A DNA stretch of 64,000 nucleotides from contig NZ_WWGX01000089.1 of NCBI RefSeq assembly GCF_009862265.1, positions 1 through 64,000 of the forward strand, in the 5' to 3' direction. Both the position numbers and the translations under genes were made by a program. The notes below the pieces were generated by a model that saw nothing but the letters and a program-made list of their open reading frames with translations, was not told where the DNA came from and did not search any database. Source of the stretch: Streptomyces sp. SID8352. GTDB taxonomy: Bacteria > Actinomycetota > Actinomycetes > Streptomycetales > Streptomycetaceae. Below, piece after piece: positions 50,143 through 57,846 of the stretch (within the stretch, counting starts at the first letter, position 1; the number at the start of each line of letters is the position of its first letter).

Positions 50143-50309
50143 CTAGGGCCTCTTGTTCGGATCATGCCGGGCTCGCGGGCCCTGGCACCGCACCTCGCCG
50201 CGTTGTCGTCGGCCGCCAGGGCTCCGGCCCTGACTCCCTCCTCCGCCCTGCGATGCACGGCGCCAGACCCCGCTCCCTGATCCGGCCCGATCCAAACGAA
50301 AGACCCTAG
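50143..50309. mobile_element. MITE-like element with imperfect terminal inverted repeats and CTAG duplications
   Basis: CTAG at 50143-50146 and at 50306-50309 bracket 159 bases. The ends are imperfect inverted repeats: GGCCTCTTGTTCGGATC inward from the left and GGTCTTTCGTTTGGATC inward from the right (18 of 25 positions match over a longer stretch). It has no coding capacity. CTAG fits the YTAR target of IS5-group elements, so it may be a non-autonomous derivative of such an IS. It is not related to the IS5-family element at position 1 by end sequence. Confidence 0.65.
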
Positions 50310-50407
50310 ACGGGCCACCGCGTGTCTGTCGACCGCCGCCCACCCCGCGCCGGCACCGCGACGCGGGGCTTCAACTGGCATGACCGGAACGGGAGTTGCC
50401 CTCCCGT

Positions 50408-50833
50408 TCAGCCGGACGGGGTGACGGCGTCCTTGATCTCTCCCCAGCCGAACCAGCGTTCGACCTCGATCCACACGCTGACCCGGCCCCGGTCCCGGTC
50501 CGGATAGGCGGATCCGCCGTAGTGGGCGGAGATGCGGTCGATGTCGGAGAGGTCCTCGTCATCGCGGAACTCGGTGACCCGGCCCAGGAGTCCGAGGTGG
50601 CTGTACCAGTTGGCGCCGTCGAACACGGTCAGGGTCACCCGGGGGTCGGCGCGCAGGTGCTTCAGCCGCACGCGGCTCTCGTCGAGGTTGATCAGGACGC
50701 GGCCGTCGTCCTCCCACAGATACCAGGTGGCGGTGGAGACGGGGGCGCCGTCCGGACGGACGACGGCCATCACGCACGGGTTGGGGCGGCGCAGCATCTC
50801 TACGGCCCGGGCGGGCAGCGGAGGGTTGGGCAC
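50408..50833 (-). CDS. Pyridoxamine 5'-phosphate oxidase-like, probably F420-dependent, protein
   Basis: A 141-residue split-beta-barrel flavin/deazaflavin-binding protein. PNPCVMAVVRPDGAPVSTAT, WYLWEDDGRVLINLDESRVR and KHLRADPRVTLTVFDGANWY follow the pattern of the actinobacterial PPOX-class F420-dependent family. The enzyme would reduce or bind a small molecule with F420 or FMN. It starts with GTG at 50833, with AGGAG upstream. It is single, or transcribed before the MITE element. Confidence 0.85.
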   Translation of the reverse strand: MPNPPLPARAVEMLRRPNPCVMAVVRPDGAPVSTATWYLWEDDGRVLINLDESRVRLKHLRADPRVTLTVFDGANWYSHLGLLGRVTEFRDDEDLSDIDRISAHYGGSAYPDRDRGRVSVWIEVERWFGWGEIKDAVTPSG

Positions 50834-50925
50834 GGTGACTCCTGTGGTCGGTGTGGACCGGGTGATCGATTCTCCCCCACCGCTACCCCGCTCGCGCCGC
50901 TCCCATCCGGGCGGCGCGGCGCCGC

Positions 50926-51816
50926 TCAGCCGGAGCGCTCCCCGTCGAAGCTGGCGAAGTAGGCGGCGGCCATGTCCTCGCCGCCGTGGCCCAGTTCGGC
51001 GGCGCGCTCCAGCCGCCGCGCGCTCGCGGCGGCCACGTCCAGCCGCACGCCGACGCGTTCACCGGCCGCCACGATCAGCCGGGCGTCCTTCGCGGCGGTG
51101 GTGACGGCGAACTGGGGCGGGGTCAGTGCGCCCTTTCGGATCAGGTCGGTCTTCGCTCGCAGATAGCCCATGTCGAGCGGGCCTCCGGCGATGGCCGCGA
51201 AGAAGTGCTCCGGATCCACGTCCAGTGCCCCGGCGAGCGCGAGCACCTCGCCGGCCGCGCTGGTGGCCGCGATGACCCAGCTGTTGGCCACGAGCTTGAG
51301 CCGGGTCGCGCTGCCCGCCGCGCCGTCCTCACCGGTCCACACCGTGCGGGAGCCGACGGCGTCGAGCACCGGCGCCACGATGTCCCGCGCGTCCGCGGGA
51401 CCGGCGGCCAGGACCAGCAACTGCCCCGCCTCGGCGGGCTGCCTGGTGCCGAGGACGGGGGCGTCGAAGAAGACCAGGCCCTGCTCGCGGGCGAAGGCGG
51501 CCAGCCCGTCGAGGGCGTCCAGCCCGGCGGTGGTGGACTGGACCCACGCGGTTCCGGGGCGCAGCGCCGGGGCGGCCCGGCGCATCACGTCGAGGGCGGC
51601 GGGGCCGTCGTACAGCATGGTGAGGACGACATCGGCGCCGCGCACCGCCTCCTCGGGACCGTCCGCGACGTGCGCGCCGTCGGCGGCGAGCGGTTCGGCC
51701 TTGTCCCGGCTGCGGTTCCAGACGCGGACGGCGTGTCCGGCCCGGGCGAGGTTGCGGGCCATGGCGGCACCCATGATGCCGGTGCCCAGGACGGTCACGG
51801 TGAGCTGGTCGGTCAT
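50926..51816 (-). CDS. NAD(P)-dependent beta-hydroxyacid dehydrogenase (3-hydroxyisobutyrate dehydrogenase family)
   Basis: A 296-residue protein. The Rossmann motif is VLGTGIMGAAMARNLARAGH, followed by VRVWNRS with the NADP-type Asn-Arg. The substrate-binding segment is DAPVLGTRQPAEAGQL, and the catalytic lysine lies in RLKLVANSW. It belongs to the beta-hydroxyacid dehydrogenase family, close to 6-phosphogluconate and tartronate semialdehyde reductases; the substrate is unknown. The start at 51816 gives the usual MTDQLTVTVLGTG. It is separated by 92 bases from the PPOX-like gene downstream. Confidence 0.88.
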   Translation of the reverse strand: MTDQLTVTVLGTGIMGAAMARNLARAGHAVRVWNRSRDKAEPLAADGAHVADGPEEAVRGADVVLTMLYDGPAALDVMRRAAPALRPGTAWVQSTTAGLDALDGLAAFAREQGLVFFDAPVLGTRQPAEAGQLLVLAAGPADARDIVAPVLDAVGSRTVWTGEDGAAGSATRLKLVANSWVIAATSAAGEVLALAGALDVDPEHFFAAIAGGPLDMGYLRAKTDLIRKGALTPPQFAVTTAAKDARLIVAAGERVGVRLDVAAASARRLERAAELGHGGEDMAAAYFASFDGERSG

Positions 51817-52095
51817 GACGTCGGCTTTCTGCGCGCGGTGCGGAACGGGGGACGGGAGAGGGTGACGGGGACGGACGGGACAGGGGGCGGACGGGACGGG
51901 GGAAAGGACGGGACCGGGGGAAGGTGACCGTCCCGGCGGTCGACCACGTGCCCCGGGGGGCCAAGCCTGCCATCCGCCGCCCGCCGGAACGCCCCGGACC
52001 CGCCGCGCACCGGAGATGCCCCACTGGTTCCCGGGGGTTGGTTCCCGGGAGGGATGCCCCGGCGCCCCGTACGGGGCGTCCCGTACGGTACGGGC

Positions 52096-52551
52096 GTGAA
52101 CGACTTCACCGAGAACACCGACGCCGACGTCCCCGGCCGCCGCGGCCCCTCCGCGACCGCCCAGGCCGACCCCCGCGCCGTGGGCCGGGTGCGCACCGCG
52201 TACGCGCCCTCGCGCGACGGGGATCCCGACCCGGGGGAGATCGTCTGGACCTGGGTGCCGTTCGAGGAGAACGACGGGCGCGGCAAGGACCGGCCGGTGC
52301 TCGTCGTCGCCCGCGAGAGCGGCGGCACGCTGCTGGCCGTGCAGTTGTCCAGCAAGCGGCACGACGACGACCGGGAGTGGGTGCCGATCGGGAACGGCCC
52401 CTGGGACCGGTCGGGCCGGGACTCCTGGGTGGACGTGGACCGGGTCCTGCGGCTGCACGAGGACGGCATGCGCCGCGAGGCCTGCGCGCTGGACCGCGGG
52501 CGGTTCGACCTCGTACGCGGACGGCTGCGCGAACGCTACGGCTGGAGCTAG
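52096..52551 (+). CDS. PemK/MazF-family toxin-like protein, no adjacent antitoxin
   Basis: A 151-residue protein. After a 35-residue variable start, GEIVWTWVPFEENDGRGKDR then PVLVVARESGGTLLAVQLSS match the PemK/MazF beta-barrel of RNA-cleaving toxins. DSWVDVDRVLRLHED follows. The GTG at 52096 has TACGGT six bases upstream and no RBS, suggesting leaderless translation. No antitoxin gene lies on either side, so it may have a housekeeping or degenerate role. The stop codon TAG (52549-52551) overlaps the left end of a MITE-like element, so the last bases are supplied by the insertion. Confidence 0.8.
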   Translation: MNDFTENTDADVPGRRGPSATAQADPRAVGRVRTAYAPSRDGDPDPGEIVWTWVPFEENDGRGKDRPVLVVARESGGTLLAVQLSSKRHDDDREWVPIGNGPWDRSGRDSWVDVDRVLRLHEDGMRREACALDRGRFDLVRGRLRERYGWS

Positions 52552-52665
52552 TGACCTGAGTCGGAGATATTCGGGTGGTTCTCGCGAGCTGCCAGTCGTG
52601 CCGGAGGCCGCACGGCATCCGGCTGATGGCCGCGATCTGACGAAGAATCTCTGACCCAGGTCACT
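52550..52665. mobile_element. 116-bp MITE-like inverted-repeat element
   Basis: The left arm AGTGACCTGAGTCGGAGAT (from 52550) and the right arm ATCTCTGACCCAGGTCACT (ending 52665) are inverted repeats with two mismatches over 19 bases. The interior is non-coding and less GC-rich. The ends look like those of an IS, but there is no transposase. Flanking bases show no clear target duplication. It sits exactly at the end of the PemK-like gene. Confidence 0.6.
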
Positions 52666-53152
52666 GGACCGGGAGGGCCGGGCTCCTCAGCCCCGTCTTC
52701 GCACCCCGACGACTCGCGCCCCGCGTTCTCCTCCCGGGTCCGCGCACCCTGCGCCCCTCCCCCCGGCCCGCGCACCGTGCCTCCCTCCGCCCGGTGCCCG
52801 CCCCGGCCGCCTCCGCCGCCACGAGCGCCCCGGCCCGGCGGCCGGGCCACCGCTCCCGGAGCGGGCGACCGGTCGTATACCGGCCGCCGGGGCGAGCGGC
52901 ACGTCCCGGCCGACGCGCGGCCCCCGCCCGCCCCGGGGAGCCGCTGCCCCCACCCCCGGCCCCGGCGCGCCCCGCCGGACGTGACCGCAGGCCGCGCGGC
53001 CGCTCCACCGTGCCCGCGCCGCCGTCCTGGGCGATGCTGGTCACGTCGCCCGCCGGAGCTTCCCGGCCCCGGACGGACCGGGGACGGCGGGCGACGGGCT
53101 CGGGAACGGCCGGGGAGCGGCACATATCCACGACGAGAAGTCCCGAAATGCG
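52666..53152. other. Non-coding region upstream of the egt operon
   Basis: These 487 bases, very rich in C on the plus strand, have several low-complexity ORFs without RBS. The promoter of egtABCD should lie at the right end (a CACATATCC patch near 53121), but I cannot define it. Confidence 0.35.
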
Positions 53153-53212
53153 CCCTTGTGCCGAGCGGCACGAGGGTTTTGGGTGGGACGGGTCCGCCGA
53201 CCCGTCCCACCC
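53153..53212 (+). promoter_or_regulatory. Two consecutive hairpins in the egtA upstream region
   Basis: The first arm pair is CCCTTGTGCCG (53153-53163) and CGGCACGAGGG (53166-53176), paired but for one wobble. The second is a 14-bp perfect stem, GGGTGGGACGGGTC (53181-53194), loop CGCC, GACCCGTCCCACCC (53199-53212). It ends 41 bases before the egtA ATG. The second looks like an intrinsic terminator, so it may attenuate egt transcription or stop read-through from upstream. Confidence 0.6.
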
Positions 53213-53253
53213 GAACGGCCGGCGACATGGTGGAATCTCGGGAGGATACCGAC

Positions 53254-54552
53254 ATGTCAGATTCGGTAAGTGACTGTATCCGGTCACGCACCGCCATCAG
53301 CGAGGCCGCGGCCGAGGCAATGGTCCGCGGCATCTGCTTCAAGACCGGCCCGCCCCGGCGCCTGGGCGTCGAACTCGAATGGCTCGTCCACGACCGCGGG
53401 GCCCCCAGGCGCCCCGTCCCCGCCGAACGGCTCGACGCCGTCTACGCCGCCCTGCGCTCCGTCCCTCTGGACTCGGCGCTGACCGTGGAGCCCGGCGGCC
53501 AGCTCGAACTCAGCTCGCGTCCCGCCGCCTCCCTCATGGAGTGCGTGGACTCCGTAGCGGCCGACCTCGACGCGGTCCGGGCCGTGCTGGACGGGCACGG
53601 ACTCGCCCTGGTCGGCATCGGCCACGATCCCTGGCAGCCGCCGCGCCGCTTCCTGCGCCAGCCGCGCTACGACGCCATGGAGGCGTGCCTCGACCGCAAC
53701 GGCCCCGCCGGGCGCGCCATGATGTGCACCTCCGCGTCCGTGCAGGTCTGCGTGGACGCCGGGTACGAGGAGCCCGGTCCGCTCGGCTATGTGCGGCGCT
53801 GGTGGCTGGCCCACCATCTCGGCGCGGTCCTGGTGGCCGCGTTCGCCCACTCGCCGCTGGCCGCCGGGCGGCCCACCGGCTGGCTCTCCACCCGGCAGCT
53901 GCGCTGGACCCAGATCGGCCCCGCCCGCGCGGGCGGCGCCCCGCTGGACACCGATCCGCGCCGCGCCTGGGCCCGGCACGTGCTGGACAGCCCGGTGATG
54001 TGCGTGCGCGGCGACGCCGTCCCGTGGGAGGTCCCGGCGGAGCTGACCTTCCGCGAGTGGACCGGCTCCGGGATGCCGCGCCCTCCCACCCAGGAGGACC
54101 TCGACTACCACCTCACCACCCTGTTCCCCTCGGTCAGGCCCCGCGGCCACCTGGAGCTGCGCATGATCGACGCGCAGCCGGGGGACGACGGCTGGATGGT
54201 GCCGCTCGCCGTCACGGCGGCACTGTTCGACGACCCGGAGGCCACCGAGACCGCCTACCGGAGCGTCAAGCCGCTCGCGGAGCGCACCCTCGGCATGCCG
54301 GCCCCGCACAACCCGCTGTGGCGGGACGCGGCCCGCGCCGGGCTCACCGATCCCGAGCTGCGGGACGCCGCCGTCACCTGCTTCACGGCGGCCCTGGCCG
54401 CCCTGCCCCGGCTCGGCGCCGCCACCGGGGTGACCGAGGCCGTCGCGGGGTACCTGGACCGCTACGTCTCCCGGGGGCGCTGCCCCGCCGACGACCTGCT
54501 GGACCGTCCGGACTCCCCCGGCCCGGCCCCCACGAGGGACATCCGCCCATGA
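53254..54552 (+). CDS. egtA: EgtA, glutamate-cysteine ligase for ergothioneine synthesis
   Basis: A 432-residue ATP-dependent ligase of the GCS2 type, which makes gamma-glutamylcysteine, the sulfur donor for ergothioneine. RLGVELEWLVHD and EPGGQLELSSRPAASLMECV are active-site segments of the family. TSASVQVCVDAGYEEPGPLG and HLELRMIDAQPGDDGWMVPL are also typical. The ATG at 53254 is chosen for GGGAGGAT seven bases upstream; an ATG nine codons earlier (53227) is possible. It is the first gene of egtABCD and overlaps egtB (ATGA). Confidence 0.93.
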   Translation: MSDSVSDCIRSRTAISEAAAEAMVRGICFKTGPPRRLGVELEWLVHDRGAPRRPVPAERLDAVYAALRSVPLDSALTVEPGGQLELSSRPAASLMECVDSVAADLDAVRAVLDGHGLALVGIGHDPWQPPRRFLRQPRYDAMEACLDRNGPAGRAMMCTSASVQVCVDAGYEEPGPLGYVRRWWLAHHLGAVLVAAFAHSPLAAGRPTGWLSTRQLRWTQIGPARAGGAPLDTDPRRAWARHVLDSPVMCVRGDAVPWEVPAELTFREWTGSGMPRPPTQEDLDYHLTTLFPSVRPRGHLELRMIDAQPGDDGWMVPLAVTAALFDDPEATETAYRSVKPLAERTLGMPAPHNPLWRDAARAGLTDPELRDAAVTCFTAALAALPRLGAATGVTEAVAGYLDRYVSRGRCPADDLLDRPDSPGPAPTRDIRP

Positions 54553-55916
54553 CCGAGCCCACCGAACCGACCACCGGCAGCCCCGGCACCCCCGGTCCGG
54601 CCGCGCCGCCGACGGACCCCGAGGCCCTGCGCGAACGGGCCCTGGCGGCGCTGCTCACCGCCCGCGACCGCACCGCCCTGCTCACCGGCTGCGTCGACGG
54701 ACCCGAACTGACCGCCCAGCACTCCCCGCTGATGTCGCCCCTGGTCTGGGACCTGGCGCACATAGGCAACCAGGAGGAGCAGTGGCTGCTGCGGACCGTG
54801 GGCGGACACGAGGCGATGCGGCCCGAGATCGACGGCCTGTACGACGCCTTCGAGCACCCCCGTTCCGAGCGCCCCCGGCTGCCCCTGCTGCCGCCCGAGG
54901 AGGCCCGCCGCTACGCCGCCGAGGTGCGCGGCCGGGCGCTGGACGTGCTGGCCGGGTCCGTCTTCGGCGGGACGCGGCTGACGGAGGCCGGCTTCGCCTT
55001 CGGGATGATCGCCCAGCACGAGCAGCAGCACGACGAGACGATGCTCATCACCCATCAGCTCCGCAGCGGCCCCCCGGCCCTGTCCGCGCCCGATCCGGAA
55101 CCCGTCGGGCCGTTCACCGGACCCGCCGAGGTCCTGGTGCCCGGCGGCCCGTTCACCATGGGCACCTCCACCGAGCCGTGGGCCCTGGACAACGAGCGGC
55201 CCGCGCACCGGCGCAAGGTGGCGCCGTTCCTCATCGACACCGTGCCGGTGACCAACGCCCGGTACACGGCCTTCGTCGAGGACGGCGGCTACGGGGACCC
55301 GCGCTGGTGGGCCCCGGAGGGCTGGGAGCACGTGCGGCGGCACGGCATCACCGCGCCCCTGTTCTGGCGGCGCGAGGGCGGCCAGTGGCTGCGGCGGCGC
55401 TTCGGCGTGACGGAGCCGGTGCCGCCGGACGAGCCGGTGGTGCACGTCTCCTGGTACGAGGCCGACGCGTGGGCCCGCTGGGCCGGGCGGCGGCTGCCCA
55501 CCGAGGCCGAGTGGGAGAAGGCCGCCCGGCACGACCCGGCGACCGGCCGCTCCCGCCGCCATCCCTGGGGCGACGCCGACCCGGGCCCCCGCCACGCCAA
55601 CCTGGGCCAGCGCCATCTGCGTCCGGCCCCCGCCGGGAGCTACCCGGCCGGGGCCTCGCCGCTCGGCGTGCGGCAGCTCATCGGCGACGTCTGGGAGTGG
55701 ACGTCCAGCGACTTCGCCCCGTACCCCGGCTTCCGGGTCTTCCCCTACCGGGAGTACTCGCAGGTGTTCTTCGGGCCGGAGTACAAGGTGCTGCGCGGCG
55801 GCTCGTTCGCCGTGGACCCGGTGGCCTGCCGGGGCACGTTCCGCAACTGGGACTACCCGGTGCGCCGGCAGATCTTCTCGGGCTTCCGCACGGCCCGGTC
55901 CGCGGAGGACGTCTGA
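54549..55916 (+). CDS. egtB: EgtB, sulfoxide synthase of ergothioneine synthesis
   Basis: A 455-residue non-haem iron enzyme that joins gamma-glutamylcysteine to hercynine using oxygen. The N-terminal DinB-like domain has the iron ligands in LVWDLAHIGNQEEQWLLR and IAQHEQQHDETM (three His). The C-terminal formylglycine-generating-enzyme-like domain shows GGPFTMGT, PTEAEWEKAARHD and GDVWEWTSSDF, with LRGGSFAVDP and FRNWDYPVRRQIFSGFRTAR. The start overlaps egtA and the stop overlaps egtC. Confidence 0.95.
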   Translation: MTEPTEPTTGSPGTPGPAAPPTDPEALRERALAALLTARDRTALLTGCVDGPELTAQHSPLMSPLVWDLAHIGNQEEQWLLRTVGGHEAMRPEIDGLYDAFEHPRSERPRLPLLPPEEARRYAAEVRGRALDVLAGSVFGGTRLTEAGFAFGMIAQHEQQHDETMLITHQLRSGPPALSAPDPEPVGPFTGPAEVLVPGGPFTMGTSTEPWALDNERPAHRRKVAPFLIDTVPVTNARYTAFVEDGGYGDPRWWAPEGWEHVRRHGITAPLFWRREGGQWLRRRFGVTEPVPPDEPVVHVSWYEADAWARWAGRRLPTEAEWEKAARHDPATGRSRRHPWGDADPGPRHANLGQRHLRPAPAGSYPAGASPLGVRQLIGDVWEWTSSDFAPYPGFRVFPYREYSQVFFGPEYKVLRGGSFAVDPVACRGTFRNWDYPVRRQIFSGFRTARSAEDV

Positions 55917-56731
55917 TGTGCCGCCACCTGGCCTACACGGGACCGGCCGTGCCGCTGGGCCGGCTGCTGGTGGAGCCGCCGCACGGCCTGTACCGCCAGT
56001 CCTGGGCACCCCGGCGGCAGCGGTACGGGACGGTCAACGCCGACGGTTTCGGCGTCGGCTGGTACGCCGGGGGCGATCCGGTCCCGGCCCGCTACCGGCG
56101 GGCGGGCCCGGTCTGGGCCGATCCCTCCTTCGCCGACCTGGCCCGGGTGGTCCGCTCCGGCGCGCTGCTCGGCGCCGTGCGGGACGCGACGGTGGCGGGC
56201 GCCGACGGGGAGGCGGCCGCCGCCCCGTTCGCCGCGGACACCTGGCTGTTCAGCCACAACGGCGCCGTCGCGGGATGGCCCGGTTCGCTGGCGTCCGTCG
56301 CTGCCACCCTGCCCCCGGCCGAGCTGCTGGCGCTGGCGGCGCGCACCGACTCGGCACTGGTGTGGGCGCTGGTGCTGCACCGGCTGCGGGCCGGCGCGGC
56401 CCCGGGCCCGGCGCTGGCCGACACGGTGCGCGAGGTGGCCGAGGCCGCCCCCGGCTCCCGGCTGAACCTGCTGCTCACCGACGGCGCGGTCATCGCCGCC
56501 ACCGCCTGGGGGGACAGCCTCTGGTACCTGTCCCGGCCGGACGGCGGCACGGTCGCCGCCTCCGAGCCCTACGACGACGATCCGCGCTGGCGGGAGGTGC
56601 CCGACCGGACCCTGCTCACGGTCCGCGGCACCGAGGTGCTGCTCACCGCCCTCGGGGGACCCGGCGGAGCACCGCCGTCCGTGCCCGCCCCCGCGTCAGC
56701 GTCCGCATCCGCGAAGGAGCCCCGCCCTTGA
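55916..56731 (+). CDS. egtC: EgtC, class II glutamine amidotransferase of ergothioneine synthesis
   Basis: A 271-residue amidase that removes the gamma-glutamyl group from the EgtB product. The N-terminal MCRHLAY gives the catalytic Cys2 after Met removal. RYGTVNADGFGVGWYAGG and WLFSHNGAVAGWP are the other glutaminase motifs. The ATG shares its A with the egtB stop (TGATG at 55914-55918). The tail is Ala/Ser/Pro-rich. Confidence 0.94.
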   Translation: MCRHLAYTGPAVPLGRLLVEPPHGLYRQSWAPRRQRYGTVNADGFGVGWYAGGDPVPARYRRAGPVWADPSFADLARVVRSGALLGAVRDATVAGADGEAAAAPFAADTWLFSHNGAVAGWPGSLASVAATLPPAELLALAARTDSALVWALVLHRLRAGAAPGPALADTVREVAEAAPGSRLNLLLTDGAVIAATAWGDSLWYLSRPDGGTVAASEPYDDDPRWREVPDRTLLTVRGTEVLLTALGGPGGAPPSVPAPASASASAKEPRP

Positions 56732-57690
56732 GTCCGTTCCGCCTCACCCGCACGCTTCCCGAGGACGCCACGGACGCCGCCCTGCGCTCCGACGTCCGGA
56801 CGGGTCTGACCGGCACCCCCAAATGGCTGCCGCCCAAGTGGTTCTACGACGCCCGGGGCAGCGAGCTGTTCGAGCGGATCACCACTCTGCCGGAGTACTA
56901 CCCGACCCGCGCCGAGCGGGAGATCCTCGTCGGCCGGGCCGGGGAGATCGCCGCGGCGACCGGCGCCCGCACTCTGGTCGAACTGGGCTCCGGTTCCTCG
57001 GAGAAGACCCGGTTCCTGCTCGACGCCCTCACCTCGCTGCGCGTCTACGTGCCCGTCGACGTCAGCGAGAGCGCGCTCACCGGAGCCGGGCGGGCCCTCG
57101 CGGCCGAGCGCCCGGGGCTCTCGGTGCACGCCCTGATCGCGGACTTCACCGCCGCTCTGGAGCTGCCCGACACCCCCGGTCCCCGGCTGCTGGCCTTCCT
57201 CGGCGGCACGATCGGCAATCTGCTGCCCGGGGAGCGGGCCGCCTTCCTGGCCTCGGTCCGGGCGCTGCTCGCCCCGGGGGACGCGCTGCTGCTGGGCACG
57301 GACCTGGTCAAGGACGAGGAGGTCCTGGTCCGGGCCTACGACGACGCGGCGGGGGTCACGGCCGCCTTCGACAAGAACGTGCTGGCGGTCGTCAACCGCG
57401 AACTGGACGCCGACTTCGAGCCCGACGCCTTCGACCACGTGGCCCTCTGGGACGCCGGGCGGGAGTGGATCGAGATGCGGCTGCGCTCCCGCACGGCGCA
57501 GACGGTGAAGGTGAAGGCGCTGGACCTGGCCGTGGAGTTCGCGGCCGGGGAGGAGCTGCGCACCGAGGTGTCGGCGAAGTTCCGGAAGGAGGGGGTGCGC
57601 GGCGAGCTGGCCGCGGCGGGCCTGGACCTGGCGCACTGGTGGACGGACCGGGAGGGGCGGTTCGCGCTGTCCCTGAGCGTGGTGCGCTGA
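56728..57690 (+). CDS. egtD: EgtD, histidine N-alpha-methyltransferase
   Basis: A 320-residue SAM-dependent enzyme that trimethylates histidine to hercynine, the first step of the pathway. The SAM motif is TLVELGSGSSEKTRFLLDAL; PKWFYDARGSELFERIT, FLGGTIGNLLPGERAAFL and WIEMRLRS are family signatures. The start is TTG at 56728, overlapping the egtC stop as TTGA, which places MSPFRLTRTL correctly. No other start is available in frame. No egtE-like C-S lyase follows. Confidence 0.94.
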   Translation: MSPFRLTRTLPEDATDAALRSDVRTGLTGTPKWLPPKWFYDARGSELFERITTLPEYYPTRAEREILVGRAGEIAAATGARTLVELGSGSSEKTRFLLDALTSLRVYVPVDVSESALTGAGRALAAERPGLSVHALIADFTAALELPDTPGPRLLAFLGGTIGNLLPGERAAFLASVRALLAPGDALLLGTDLVKDEEVLVRAYDDAAGVTAAFDKNVLAVVNRELDADFEPDAFDHVALWDAGREWIEMRLRSRTAQTVKVKALDLAVEFAAGEELRTEVSAKFRKEGVRGELAAAGLDLAHWWTDREGRFALSLSVVR

Positions 57691-57742
57691 GCCCGGGGGA
57701 GGGCCGGGACCCGGTGCGGCCGACCCGTCCGGCCCGTCGGGC

Positions 57743-57764
57743 CCGCCCCGGTCCCCCGGGGCGG
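57743..57764. terminator. Terminator between egtD and the convergent lipoprotein gene
   Basis: A 9-bp perfect stem: CCGCCCCGG (57743-57751), loop TCCC, CCGGGGCGG (57756-57764). Confidence 0.6.
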
Positions 57765-57846
57765 CGGCCCGTGCGGAGGCCCCCCGCCCCACCCGGCCCC
57801 TCGCCCGGCGCTCACGGTCCGGGCGGGGGCGGTGGGTGCCGGGGGG

